Source of the DNA: CAYUVH01 sp964448135
GTDB lineage: Bacteria; Verrucomicrobiota; Verrucomicrobiia; Limisphaerales; UBA8199
Length of the DNA stretch: 64,000 nt
Assembly: GCA_964448135.1 (NCBI GenBank)
Contig: CAYUVH010000037.1
Coordinates: 38,081 to 102,080, forward strand
Reading direction: 5' to 3'
A model generated the notes under the pieces. That model saw only the letters and a list, made by a program, of their open reading frames with translations, ran no database searches and was not told the origin of the DNA. This document shows, piece after piece, positions 26,886 through 35,880 of the stretch. A program made the translations under genes and the position numbers. The number at the start of each line of letters is the position of its first letter. The stretch's first letter is position 1.

Positions 26886-29714
26886 ATGCTTTCTGCCCAG
26901 CAAAAGGCGACGCTCACCGGGGCAAACTGCGAGATTGCGTTCGACAACCTCACCCGGCAGTTGTACGCGACCGATGCCTCCATTTACCAGGTGGTGCCCG
27001 ACGCCGTCGGCTTTCCCAAAGACGGCCGCCAGGCCTCCGCGCTCATCCAGGCGGCCGGCCACGCCGGCGTTTCGGTAATCCCGCGCGGCGCCGGCACCGG
27101 CCTGGCAGGCGGCGCAATCGGCAGCGGGCTGGTCATCGATTTTTCCCGCTACAACCGCAGCATCAGCGATCTCGATTTGCAAGAGGGCACCGTTCGCGTC
27201 GGCCCGGGAGTGGTGCTCGACCAGCTCAACAACTACCTGCGCCCCCACGGCGTGTGCTTCGGCCCCGACGTCGCCACCAGCTCGCGCGCCACGCTGGGTG
27301 GAATGATCGCCAACAATTCCAGCGGCCAATACACTCCCGTTTACGGCACGACGGCTGACCACGTCGCTGAACTCAGCGTGGTCACCGCCGACGGCAAGGA
27401 AGTGGATATCGGCCCGAAGCACGACACCCTCCGCCAGCATCGCGAGCTGCTCAAAGACCTCGTCTATTTTCATTCGCTCGAGATCGAACAACGCCTGCCG
27501 ACCGGCCTGCTGAAACGACGGCCGGGCTACGCGCTGGATCGCTGCCTGCGCGACCCCAACAACCTGACGCATCTGCTGTGCGGCAGCGAAGGCACCCTCG
27601 CAGCAATCACTTCTGCCGTTCTCAAACTGGTTCCGCTGCCAAAGAAAAAAGGCGTCGCCCTCATCTTTTTCCCATCCGTCGCCGACGCCATGGAAGCAAC
27701 GGTGGGGGTGCTGGACCTCAAACCCGCCGCCGTGGAGCATCTCGACCGTGTGCTCCTGGATCAGACCCAGGGGCAATTGGAATTTCAGGAAGCGCGCGAT
27801 CTGATCGAGCTGGATCAGAAGCCATTCGAAGCGATGCTCGTTGTCGAGTTCTTCGAGGACATCGAAGATCGGCTCGCCGAACTCGCGAAACGTCCGCTCG
27901 GCATGCGCCGGTTGATTCTGAAAACCCCGCGCGAGGCCGCGTTGGTCCTCGCGATGCGCAAGGCTGGCCTGTCTTTATTGACCGGTTGCAAAGGCGACGC
28001 CAAGCCGGTGACCGGCATCGAGGACGCTGCCGTCCGACCCGAGCAATTGCCCGGCTTTGTCCACGGCCTGCAATCGCTCATGCAGCCACGCGGTTTATCG
28101 GCCTCTTATTACGGCCACGCCGCTGCGGGTCTCCTGCACGTGCGTCCGGTCCTGGATCTCCATTCCGCCGCCGATCTAAAGACCTTTCGCGAACTGGCGG
28201 ATGAAGTCTCCGCTCTCGTGCGCGAGTACAAAGGCACGCTTGCCGGCGAACATGGTGTCGGCATTGCGCGCACCGAGTACATGCCGGAGCAGGTGGGTGA
28301 GGATTTGCTCGGCGTGATGCGTGAAATCAAGTCGGCCTTCGACCCGCACAACCTTTTCAACCCGGGAAAGATCATTCCCGACGGCCGCTATCACATTGAT
28401 TCGGAGTTGCGCCTGGGCGCGAACTACGAATTGAAGCTGCCGTTTACGCCGGTGCTGGCGTTCGCAGCCAAGGACGGCTCGTTTACGCGTAATCTCGAGC
28501 AGTGCAACGGCTGCGGTGGTTGCCGCAAGGCGCCGCCGACGATGTGCCCGACGTTCGTCGCCACCGGGGAGGAAATCATGAGCACGCGCGGACGGGCGAA
28601 CGCGATCCGCGCCAGCCTCGAAATGCGCGGGCTGGATAATGGCGATCCGTTGCGCTCGGCCGAACTGGAAGCGGCGCTCAGCAATTGCCTGTCCTGTAAA
28701 GCCTGCACGACGGAATGTCCTTCGAACGTCAATCTAGCGTTGCTCAAAGCTGAATTGCTCTACGCGCGCATTCGCCGGGACGGATTGACCTGGCGCGAGC
28801 GATTGCTGAGTTCCGTGGACACGCTGGGCCGGCTGGGTTGCAAGTTCCCCCGCCTCGCCAATTGGGCGCTGGATTCGCTCGTGGTCCGCAGCCTGATGTC
28901 GAAGACTTTGGGTTTCGCCTGGCAACGACCTTTACCGCACTACGCGCATCAGCGGTTTGATCATTGGTTTGCCAGGTGGCAGCGGCGCTACGGAGCCACA
29001 CGCGGGCGGGTGATTCTCTGGGACGATACCTTCGTCCGTTATCACGAACCGAACATCGGCATCGCCGCCGTCAAAGTCCTGGAATACGCCGGCTTCGATG
29101 TCGTGCTTGCAAATGGCCGGAAGTGTTGCGGCCGGCCCGCCTTCAGCCAGGGAAATCTCGACAAGGTGAAGGAGTTTGGCGCGCACAATCTCCATCTGCT
29201 CTCCGCCTATGGCGACGATACGCCGATCCTTTTTCTGGAACCGTCATGCTACTCCATGTTCGTGGAGGACTACCGCGAATTGGGTTTGCCGGGAACCGAT
29301 GATGTCGCGCGCCGCTGTTTCTTGTTCGAGCAGTTCATTGACAACTTGCTGGAGGCCGACGAGGGAGCCCTGGTTTTCAACCCCGACGCGGCGCGGATTG
29401 TCATTCACGCGCATTGCCATCTCAAAGCCCTGCTGAAGCCGGCGTTCCTCAAGCGACTGGCCCAGCGATTGCCGAAACGCGAAGTCACCTTGCTCGAAAC
29501 CGGTTGTTGCGGAATGGCGGGAGCTTTCGGCGCGTTGCGGGACAAATACGAACTGTCTTTGAAAGTCGCCGAACCCCTCACCCAACAAATCGCCGCCCAA
29601 CCCTTCGGCACGATCGTGGTCGCCTCGGGCACAAGCTGCCGGCATCAGATTTCGCATCTCGCGCCCGCCCACCCCCGCCACATGGCCGAAGTCCTCGCCG
29701 AAGCCCTTGCTTAA
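26886..29714 (+). CDS. Large FAD-linked oxidase with Fe-S and CCG domains (D-2-hydroxy acid dehydrogenase/YdiJ type)
   Basis: 942 residues. The N-terminal FAD_binding_4 domain (about 35-215) contains PRGAGTGLAGGAIG and GGMIANNSSG. A FAD-oxidase C-terminal domain follows (about 240-500), with GEHGVGIARTEYM near its end. Next come two 4Fe-4S ferredoxin-type clusters, CNGCGGC at about 540 with a following CP, and CLSCKAC at about 601 with ECP. The last 270 residues hold two CCG-type cysteine-rich modules (CCGRPAFSQG, GCCGMAGAFG) typical of heterodisulfide-reductase and glycolate-oxidase GlcF-like subunits. It thus joins GlcD-like and GlcF-like functions in one chain and should oxidise a D-2-hydroxy acid such as D-lactate, glycolate or D-2-hydroxyglutarate into the quinone pool. 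The substrate is not determined. Confidence 0.92.
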   Translation: MLSAQQKATLTGANCEIAFDNLTRQLYATDASIYQVVPDAVGFPKDGRQASALIQAAGHAGVSVIPRGAGTGLAGGAIGSGLVIDFSRYNRSISDLDLQEGTVRVGPGVVLDQLNNYLRPHGVCFGPDVATSSRATLGGMIANNSSGQYTPVYGTTADHVAELSVVTADGKEVDIGPKHDTLRQHRELLKDLVYFHSLEIEQRLPTGLLKRRPGYALDRCLRDPNNLTHLLCGSEGTLAAITSAVLKLVPLPKKKGVALIFFPSVADAMEATVGVLDLKPAAVEHLDRVLLDQTQGQLEFQEARDLIELDQKPFEAMLVVEFFEDIEDRLAELAKRPLGMRRLILKTPREAALVLAMRKAGLSLLTGCKGDAKPVTGIEDAAVRPEQLPGFVHGLQSLMQPRGLSASYYGHAAAGLLHVRPVLDLHSAADLKTFRELADEVSALVREYKGTLAGEHGVGIARTEYMPEQVGEDLLGVMREIKSAFDPHNLFNPGKIIPDGRYHIDSELRLGANYELKLPFTPVLAFAAKDGSFTRNLEQCNGCGGCRKAPPTMCPTFVATGEEIMSTRGRANAIRASLEMRGLDNGDPLRSAELEAALSNCLSCKACTTECPSNVNLALLKAELLYARIRRDGLTWRERLLSSVDTLGRLGCKFPRLANWALDSLVVRSLMSKTLGFAWQRPLPHYAHQRFDHWFARWQRRYGATRGRVILWDDTFVRYHEPNIGIAAVKVLEYAGFDVVLANGRKCCGRPAFSQGNLDKVKEFGAHNLHLLSAYGDDTPILFLEPSCYSMFVEDYRELGLPGTDDVARRCFLFEQFIDNLLEADEGALVFNPDAARIVIHAHCHLKALLKPAFLKRLAQRLPKREVTLLETGCCGMAGAFGALRDKYELSLKVAEPLTQQIAAQPFGTIVVASGTSCRHQISHLAPAHPRHMAEVLAEALA

Positions 29715-29819
29715 CCTTCGTAGCCGAGGTAACGAGGCTTCATTAATCCGGAAGCGCGAAGGGAACCGACTAGCTGGAGTTTCATTAGCTCCGCCGTTAC
29801 GGGAAGAAAGTCCCCGCTC

Positions 29820-31334
29820 TCAGTTCGCCCGTCCGGCTTCGTGGACGCGAACGAAGCGTCGCAGGAATATCAGGCCCAGTGGGGCAATGGATGCGGTAAT
29901 TCCGACAAATAACCACATGGTTCCGGAATGGCGCACTCCCGGAGGGGGAGGACAATAACTCTCCAGCAGAAACCCCGAGAAAGTACCGATGAGAACTTTT
30001 GCCAGGAGGAATGGCACATAAGAGAGGGCGCTATACGAAGCTTCCTGACCCTTCGGCGCGATGGAGGCGGCGTATTCGTAAACGCGCGGCGAGTAGAACG
30101 CTTCACCAAACGAAAGCAGGATCACGAAGAAGGCGATCATTACGTAATAAGGATGGAGCGCCGCGGCTGCGTCCAGACCCAGATACCAATGTCCGAGCCA
30201 CCTGGCGAATGAACTGGCGGCCATGGTCTCGAACAGGGAGGGCGGCGCCGCCATGATGAAGACCGAGATCGCCGAAATGATTCCGCCCAGGATGACCATG
30301 TTGTACGCGGCGAAACGTTGGGTAAGCGCGCCGATAATGGGCACCAGGATGATGATCAGAATGCTGTTGATGGCCCAAAGCTTTCCCACCGGGGCGCCAT
30401 CGCCCAGTTCGCGAATGCCGAACGTCGGAAAGACGTAATACATTTGCATGAAGATCAACTTCAGGAAGGCAATGAGGATCAAGAAGCCAAGGAGGCGGTA
30501 GAAACCCGACTGTTTAAACAGGCCGATAAACAGCCGGACTGTGTCAACGGCGCTGTCGCGGATCGTGAAACCAATGGCGCGCAAAGCGCTGGCGCCCGGA
30601 TAGCGGGTTGGCTGGGGGGTGACCTTGAGGCCTTCATCGGTCGCTTCGGCTCCGTCGCGAATAAAGTAAATCAATGGCAGCAGGCAAATTTGAAAGCCAA
30701 GACTGACCAGGAACAGCGCCCGGTAAGTCGAAATGGTCACCCCCAGCAGCGGCAAGGTGACGTGGCCGTGTTCGCCCATCCATTTGCGCACATCATCGAA
30801 GAGGAACGACGCGACCAGGAATCCCACGTTCATGATCGTGTAAAAAAGTGAGAAAGAAATCGAGCGCTGGAGGGTGGTCGAGTATCGGCGCACTCCGGCC
30901 ACCAGCACCGGCGTGCCGAGGGCTTCGCCGATTGCGAGCGGGAACAGGCCAAAAGTGAGCGCCACCCAGGGAGTGCTGGCCACGACCATTATGGAGCGCG
31001 CCACGATGCAAACCCAGGTGCCGAGAAAAAAGGCCCGGCGCAAACCGATGGCATCCGTGAGCGAACCCACCAGCAGGGTCATGGCGGTCATGGTCAACGA
31101 CCAGGTGGCGACCAGGCCCAGGGATTGCTTGTCGGTGTAACCAAAGTCCGAAGACAGCCAGAGCTTTAGCGTGGAGTTCGTGACGGCGTAGGCGGCGATG
31201 TTGAAAAACTTGATCGCGAACGTCAGCCAGAGCTCGGGTGAGGCGCCTCGTAACACTCCGAACTTCGCGAAGAAACCCAGTTCCTCCGTGCGGGACGGAG
31301 CAGCGGCATCCGCTGTCGAAGAATTGGCGGCCAT
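29820..31334 (-). CDS. Major facilitator superfamily transporter (POT/PTR-like)
   Basis: 504 residues with 12 or more predicted helices. The loop after helix 2 reads GSLTDAIGLRRAF, the MFS motif A position. A long loop between the helices around residues 225-265 and several aromatic patches (FTIRDSAVDTVRLF) recall peptide/POT-type carriers, but the diagnostic PTR2 signatures are not clear enough to name a substrate. It starts 42 bases after the clpB stop on the same strand, with no terminator between them, so it may be read from the clpB transcript. It converges with the FAD/Fe-S oxidoreductase gene. Confidence 0.75.
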   Translation of the reverse strand: MAANSSTADAAAPSRTEELGFFAKFGVLRGASPELWLTFAIKFFNIAAYAVTNSTLKLWLSSDFGYTDKQSLGLVATWSLTMTAMTLLVGSLTDAIGLRRAFFLGTWVCIVARSIMVVASTPWVALTFGLFPLAIGEALGTPVLVAGVRRYSTTLQRSISFSLFYTIMNVGFLVASFLFDDVRKWMGEHGHVTLPLLGVTISTYRALFLVSLGFQICLLPLIYFIRDGAEATDEGLKVTPQPTRYPGASALRAIGFTIRDSAVDTVRLFIGLFKQSGFYRLLGFLILIAFLKLIFMQMYYVFPTFGIRELGDGAPVGKLWAINSILIIILVPIIGALTQRFAAYNMVILGGIISAISVFIMAAPPSLFETMAASSFARWLGHWYLGLDAAAALHPYYVMIAFFVILLSFGEAFYSPRVYEYAASIAPKGQEASYSALSYVPFLLAKVLIGTFSGFLLESYCPPPPGVRHSGTMWLFVGITASIAPLGLIFLRRFVRVHEAGRAN

Positions 31335-31376
31335 GTTTCGCGGCTCATAAAAACCGAAAGGCCGCGGCAGGTAAAG

Positions 31377-33977
31377 CTATTGCTTCTGAAATTCCAGTTC
31401 GCCGTCCTTCGCCACTGCCTTGATGCTGTCTCCGGGTTTGAATTCGCCTTTGAGGAGTTTGGTGGCGAGCGGGTCGAGGAGGTGATCCTGGATGGCGCGT
31501 TTTAGCGGGCGCGCGCCGAATTGGGGATCGTAGCCTTCCCTGGCGAGGAGCAGCTTCGCTGACTTATCCACTTCGAGGGTGAGCTGTTGCTTCGCCAGCC
31601 GCTGCTCAAGGCGGTGGAGTTGGAAGTCCACGATGTGGGTGATTTGTTTTTCGTCGAGGCTATGGAAGATGATGATGTCGTCCACGCGATTCAGGAATTC
31701 GGGACGGAAGTGTGATTTTAGTTCGGTGCGGACAAGACTCTCCATCTCCGCGTGGTCTTTGGTGGTGAGTTTGCCGGCGTTGAAATACTCCTGGATGATC
31801 GGTGAGCCGATATTGCTGGTCATGATGACGATGGCGTTCTTGAAGTCCACGGTGCGGCCCTGGCCATCGGTGAGGCGACCGTCGTCGAGAACCTGGAGAA
31901 GGACGTTGAAGACGTCGTGGTGGGCTTTTTCGATTTCGTCGAAGAGGACGACGGAGTAGGGGCGGCGGCGGACGGCTTCGCTGAGTTGGCCGCCTTCTTC
32001 GTAGCCGACGTAGCCGGGCGGGGCGCCGATCAAGCGGGCGACCGTGTGCTTTTCCATGTATTCGCTCATGTCGATGCGGACCATGGCGTTTTCGTCGTCG
32101 AAGAGGAATTCCGCGAGGGCGCGGGCGGTTTCGGTTTTTCCGACCCCGGTGGGGCCGAGGAAAATGAAGGAGCCAATGGGCCGGTTCGGGTCCTGCAGGC
32201 CGCTACGGGAACGGCGGACGGCATTGGAAACCGCCACCAAGGCTTCTTTCTGCCCGACGACTCGCTTCTCCAGCCGTTCTTCCATGTGGATAAGTTTCTC
32301 GCGCTCGGTTTCGAGCATTCGCGAAACGGGAATGCCGGTCCAGGCGGCGACGACGCGAGCGATGTCCTCGTCAGTAACCTCCTCGTGCAGAAGCCTTTGC
32401 GCCGCCGGTTTATCGCGCAACGCTTTTTCCGTGGCGGCGAGTTTCTTTTGTAGTTCGGGAATCTTTCCGTACTGAATCTGTGCGGCCAGGTTCAGATCGT
32501 TCCGGCGTTGCGCCTGTTCCAGTTCGGTCTTGGCCTCTTCGAGCTGGCTGTTGACGATGCTGACGGCGTTGATGGCCGCTTTTTCGTTCTGCCATTGGGC
32601 CTTGAGGCCGGCGGATTGCTCTTTGAGGTTGGCTAGATCCTTTTCAAGATTCTTGAGCCGCTCGCGGGAGGCGGCGTCTTTCTCGCGCTTGAGCGCGTTT
32701 TGTTCGATTTCGAGTTGCAGGATCTGGCGGTCCAGCCGGTCGATTTCCGTGGGCATCGAATCCAATTCCATGCGCAGGCGCGAGGCGGCTTCGTCAACGA
32801 GGTCAATCGCCTTGTCAGGCAGGAAACGGTCGGCGATGTAGCGGTGGGAGAGAGTGGCGGCCGCGACGAGGGCCGAGTCTTGAATGCGCGCGCCGTGGTG
32901 GACTTCGTAGCGTTCCTTCAAGCCGCGTAGAATCGCGATGGTGGCTTCGACGGAGGGCTCGGTGACCATGACGGGTTGGAAACGGCGTTCGAGGGCCGGG
33001 TCTTTCTCGATGTGTTTGCGATATTCATCGAGGGTCGTCGCGCCGATGGTTCGCAGCTCGCCGCGGGCGAGCTGGGGCTTCATGATGTTGGCCGCGTCGG
33101 TGGCGCCTTCGGCCGCGCCGGCGCCGACAAGGGTGTGAAGTTCGTCAATGAAGAGAATGATTTTGCCTTCGCTCGCAACGATTTCCTTGAGAAAGGCTTT
33201 CAGGCGGTCCTCGAACTCGCCGCGGAATTTTGCGCCGGCGATCATGGAGCTGAGGTCCATGGCGACGAGGCGTTTATTTTTTAACGACTCGGGGACGTCG
33301 CCGCTGACGATGCGGCGGGCGAGGCCTTCGGCGATGGCGGTTTTGCCGACGCCGGGTTCGCCGATGAGGACGGGATTATTCTTCGTGCGGCGGCTGAGGA
33401 CCTGCATCACGCGGCGGATTTCCTCGTCGCGGCCGATCACGGGATCAATTTTGCCCTGACGGGCGAGGGCGGTGAGGTCGCGGCCGTATTTTTCGAGGGC
33501 CTGGAATTTGTCCTCGGGGTTTTGATCGGTCACGCGCTGGTTGCCGCGGAGTTCGGCGAGGGCCTTGAGGACCGCGTCGCGTTTGAGGCCATGAGTTTGA
33601 AAGAGCTTCTTAAGGAACGGGCCACCCTGATCCAGCAAGCCCAGCAGGAGGTGCTCGGTGCTGAGATAGTCGTCCTTCAATTTGCCAGCTTCGCTCTGCG
33701 CAGCGTCGAGGACTTTGCGCATTGTCGCGCTGAGGTAAGCGTCAGTGCCGCCCTGCACCTTGTAGCGCCGGCCGAGTTCCTGTTCGAGTTCGGGGCGCAG
33801 GCGCGCGGGCGGGGTGCCGACTTTTTCCAGCAGTTCGGGAACCAGGCTTTCGCCCTGGTCCAGGAGGGCGAGCATGAGGTGTTCGCCGTCCACCTCCTGA
33901 TGTGAATGATTTCGCGCCAGCCGCTGAGCCGACTGCAACGCTTCCTGCGCCTTAATGGTCAACCGTTCCATATCCAT
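31377..33977 (-). CDS. clpB: ATP-dependent disaggregase ClpB
   Basis: 866 residues, full length. ClpB is a hexameric AAA+ chaperone that dissolves protein aggregates with DnaK. The order is: Clp N-terminal repeats (1-145), NBD1 with Walker A GEPGVGKTAIAEG and Walker B ILFIDELHTLVGAGA, a long coiled-coil middle domain (about 410-530, rich in E/K/L/Q), NBD2 with Walker A GPTGVGKTETARA and Walker B VVLFDEIEKAH, and the C-terminal ClpB small domain. Presence of the coiled coil separates it from ClpA and ClpC. A TTGACG-N16-TATCTG promoter would start transcription at or next to the ATG. A second ATG lies 6 bases into the gene. Confidence 0.97.
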   Translation of the reverse strand: MDMERLTIKAQEALQSAQRLARNHSHQEVDGEHLMLALLDQGESLVPELLEKVGTPPARLRPELEQELGRRYKVQGGTDAYLSATMRKVLDAAQSEAGKLKDDYLSTEHLLLGLLDQGGPFLKKLFQTHGLKRDAVLKALAELRGNQRVTDQNPEDKFQALEKYGRDLTALARQGKIDPVIGRDEEIRRVMQVLSRRTKNNPVLIGEPGVGKTAIAEGLARRIVSGDVPESLKNKRLVAMDLSSMIAGAKFRGEFEDRLKAFLKEIVASEGKIILFIDELHTLVGAGAAEGATDAANIMKPQLARGELRTIGATTLDEYRKHIEKDPALERRFQPVMVTEPSVEATIAILRGLKERYEVHHGARIQDSALVAAATLSHRYIADRFLPDKAIDLVDEAASRLRMELDSMPTEIDRLDRQILQLEIEQNALKREKDAASRERLKNLEKDLANLKEQSAGLKAQWQNEKAAINAVSIVNSQLEEAKTELEQAQRRNDLNLAAQIQYGKIPELQKKLAATEKALRDKPAAQRLLHEEVTDEDIARVVAAWTGIPVSRMLETEREKLIHMEERLEKRVVGQKEALVAVSNAVRRSRSGLQDPNRPIGSFIFLGPTGVGKTETARALAEFLFDDENAMVRIDMSEYMEKHTVARLIGAPPGYVGYEEGGQLSEAVRRRPYSVVLFDEIEKAHHDVFNVLLQVLDDGRLTDGQGRTVDFKNAIVIMTSNIGSPIIQEYFNAGKLTTKDHAEMESLVRTELKSHFRPEFLNRVDDIIIFHSLDEKQITHIVDFQLHRLEQRLAKQQLTLEVDKSAKLLLAREGYDPQFGARPLKRAIQDHLLDPLATKLLKGEFKPGDSIKAVAKDGELEFQKQ

Positions 33978-33983
33978 ATTCTA

Positions 33984-34011
33984 CAGATATCGCTTCAGGT
34001 TTATCCGTCAA
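33984..34011 (-). promoter_or_regulatory. Candidate clpB promoter with start at the ATG
   Basis: On the minus strand TTGACG (34006-34011) and TATCTG (33984-33989) are 16 bases apart. The predicted first base coincides with the clpB start codon, which predicts a leaderless mRNA. No CCCCAT-type sigma32 -10 box is evident. Confidence 0.4.
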
Positions 34012-34172
34012 GTGGTCTCACTCGGCAATCCCGGTCCGAGGCCTCGCGAATCCGTTCCGCTGTCAGCGAACCATCGGAGGTTAGCATGCCGTTGATCGTT
34101 GCCGCGGCGGGGAACGGGAATGGGCACAGTGCCATTCACGGGGCGCGGTCCGCCTTTTTTATTTTGAAGGGC

Positions 34173-34208
34173 CGGATTTACCCGGATTAAGTCGGATTTA
34201 ACCGGATT
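34173..34208 (+). repeat. Four CGGATT units at exact 10-bp spacing
   Basis: CGGATT begins at 34173, 34183, 34193 and 34203. The intervening four bases vary (TACC, AAGT, TAAC, GCCT), so the hexamer repeats on one face of the helix. Confidence 0.65.
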
Positions 34209-34491
34209 GCCTCCAGCCGCACCACCTGTTCAGTAACCAGTCCCGGAAGCTTGAAGGGCTCGCGGGGCGGCCAGCCGCTCAGCTCATAACGTGTTACCAG
34301 CCTCACAACCCCGAAGAAAGCACAACAGGCGCCGTTTGTATAGCCCTCTGTGCGTGATTCCAGCGATTCTAATTATGGCAGCCCTCGCAGAGTTCGGTGT
34401 CCATCCTTTGGGATGTCCGGCGCCGCCAAAAACGCTAAAGCGTGAATACCAAACGCGACACCCGCTCCAAATGAGAATTGCTGGCGCGATG

Positions 34492-34515
34492 CCTTCGGCC
34501 CAAAAGGGCCGAAGG
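34492..34515. repeat. Perfect 10-bp hairpin with AAAA loop
   Basis: Arms CCTTCGGCCC (34492-34501) and GGGCCGAAGG (34506-34515). It lies 19 bases ahead of the TTGACA box of the Rieske-flavodoxin gene, with no T-run. Confidence 0.65.
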
Positions 34516-34533
34516 TATGTATCTCAGCCTTGG

Positions 34534-34563
34534 TTGACATTGTTCCCGCCGACCGGGCACGAT
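34534..34563 (+). promoter_or_regulatory. Candidate promoter of the Rieske-flavodoxin gene
   Basis: A perfect TTGACA (34534-34539) is followed 18 bases later by a weak CACGAT (34558-34563). The ATG at 34576 is 12 bases beyond, so the leader would be very short. Confidence 0.35.
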
Positions 34564-34575
34564 GCGTCATTCTCT

Positions 34576-35691
34576 ATGGCTGCACCCGAATGGCAGGATG
34601 TCGGAGCGGTGGGCGATTTTGTCGCCGGCTCGATCAAGGAAATCATCGTCGGCAAGTTGCGACTGGCGATCTCCAATCGCGATGGGGTGCTGGGGGTCAT
34701 TTCGGGTATTTGCAATCACGCAGGCGGGCCGCTGGGGCAGGGGACGCTGGATGGCGAATATGTGGTCTGCCCCTGGCACCATTGGAAGTTTCATCGTGTA
34801 ACCGGCCTGGGCGAACCGGGTTATGAGGAAGATGCGGTTCCGCGCCACGAGGTGAAGGTGGAAAACGGCCGGGTACTCGTTTCGGTGAGAGCGGTCAGCG
34901 CTCGAACGAAGAAACCGCATACCGAGCATCCGCTGGCACGTCCGGTTGAACGAGCGCCGGGTCCGGTAAGAGTAGTTGGAATTTCCACGACCGGCCAGGA
35001 TCCGGCTTATCCGCGCTATTCGACTTCCGAAGCGCTGCTCGGCACCGCCTTGGAACACGCGAAAGCGAAGCTCGGTTGTGAGATCAAGCTCATCAAACTC
35101 GCGAGCCTTAAGTTTCGAACCTGCGAGGGTTACTACTCCAAAAGCGCGCAAGCGTGCACGTGGCCGTGCTCGATTACGCAGATGGATGACACCGACGAAT
35201 TGACGGAGGTGTATGAGGCTTTGGTTCACTGGGCGGACGTTATCCTGATCGCCACGCCGATTCGCTGGGGGCAGGCGAGCTCGCTCTATTTCAAGATGGC
35301 CGAGCGGCTCAATTGCGTGCAGAACCAGATCACGTTGCGCGATCGTGTGCTCATCATGAACAAGGTCGCTGGCTTTATCATCATTGGCGGACAGGACAAT
35401 ATCCAGGGGGTTGCCGGCCAGCTCATGGGCTTTTTTACGGAGCTTGGGTTTCATCTGCCGCAATTTCCCTTTATTGCCCACTCGCGCGGCTGGACGGCGG
35501 AGGACATGGAGCAAAACGTGGCCGAGGTTCAGCAAAGCGAGGAATTGCGCGAAGGCGCGCGCGGTTTGGTGGAACGCGCCGTCGAACTCGCCGGTGTGCT
35601 CCTGGCCAGCAAGTCACAGCCCGACCATACCCCGCTGGGCGGCCGCAAGGCGCAGCGGTTGGATGTGGAGCGTAAAAAGGACGGCGAATGA
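34576..35691 (+). CDS. Rieske [2Fe-2S] domain fused to an FMN-reductase/flavodoxin-like domain
   Basis: 371 residues from the ATG at 34576, where the Rieske domain begins. Residues 1-105 form a Rieske ferredoxin-like domain with cluster ligands C46 and H48 (CNHAGGPLG) and C65 and H68 (CPWHHWKF). After a P-rich linker, residues 135-340 look like an NADPH-dependent FMN reductase with a flavodoxin fold (VVGISTTGQ; ADVILIATPIRWGQASSLYFKMAERL). The protein could pass electrons between a flavin and a 2Fe-2S centre within one chain. No oxygenase partner lies nearby, so its partner and substrate are unknown. The C-terminus is charged and not conserved-looking. It ends 131 bases before a bidirectional terminator shared with rplW. 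Confidence 0.85.
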   Translation: MAAPEWQDVGAVGDFVAGSIKEIIVGKLRLAISNRDGVLGVISGICNHAGGPLGQGTLDGEYVVCPWHHWKFHRVTGLGEPGYEEDAVPRHEVKVENGRVLVSVRAVSARTKKPHTEHPLARPVERAPGPVRVVGISTTGQDPAYPRYSTSEALLGTALEHAKAKLGCEIKLIKLASLKFRTCEGYYSKSAQACTWPCSITQMDDTDELTEVYEALVHWADVILIATPIRWGQASSLYFKMAERLNCVQNQITLRDRVLIMNKVAGFIIIGGQDNIQGVAGQLMGFFTELGFHLPQFPFIAHSRGWTAEDMEQNVAEVQQSEELREGARGLVERAVELAGVLLASKSQPDHTPLGGRKAQRLDVERKKDGE

Positions 35692-35776
35692 AGGAATTCT
35701 CCTGATCCTTGCACAAAAGTGTTCGGATTTAACCATCAACGCCTTCGCTAACCGCAAATTCCCATGCTTTTGAGCG

Positions 35777-35802
35777 CGCTGCGGCTTATAAAGCCGCGCT
35801 CC
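35777..35802 (-). repeat. REP-like palindrome, copy C
   Basis: Minus-strand copy of the 26-base family also found at 59815 and 59899. It reads GGAGCGCGGCT, a variable 4-base centre, then AGCCGCAGCG with small changes, and forms a GCGGCTT/AAGCCGC hairpin. It lies between the Rieske gene and the bidirectional terminator. Confidence 0.7.
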
Positions 35803-35823
35803 GGGACATTTAAGGATGGACGC

Positions 35824-35855
35824 AAAAAACCCGGCGGATAAATCCGCCGGGTTTT
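35824..35855. terminator. Strong bidirectional intrinsic terminator
   Basis: Six A (35824-35829), arm CCCGGCGGAT (35830-35839), 2-base loop, arm ATCCGCCGGG (35842-35851), then TTTT (35852-35855). It serves the S10-operon end (rplW, minus strand) and the Rieske-flavodoxin gene (plus strand). Confidence 0.9.
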
Positions 35856-35880
35856 GCGATTCGAAAATTGAAGCGTGTGC

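Larger units (their letters stand above)
33978..34575. other. Nearly 600-bp spacer with short repeats, no convincing gene
   Basis: This divergent spacer between clpB and the Rieske-flavodoxin gene holds the clpB promoter, a four-unit 10-bp repeat (34173-34208), small hairpins such as ACGCT/AGCGT with a 2-base loop near 34432-34443, a 10-bp hairpin (34492-34515) and a TTGACA box. An open frame upstream of 34576 joins the Rieske gene but has no conserved features. Confidence 0.55.

Noticed and set aside
34291..34575. Upstream extension of the Rieske-flavodoxin gene
   Set aside because: The extension runs through hairpins and has no conserved features, while the Rieske domain starts at the ATG at 34576.
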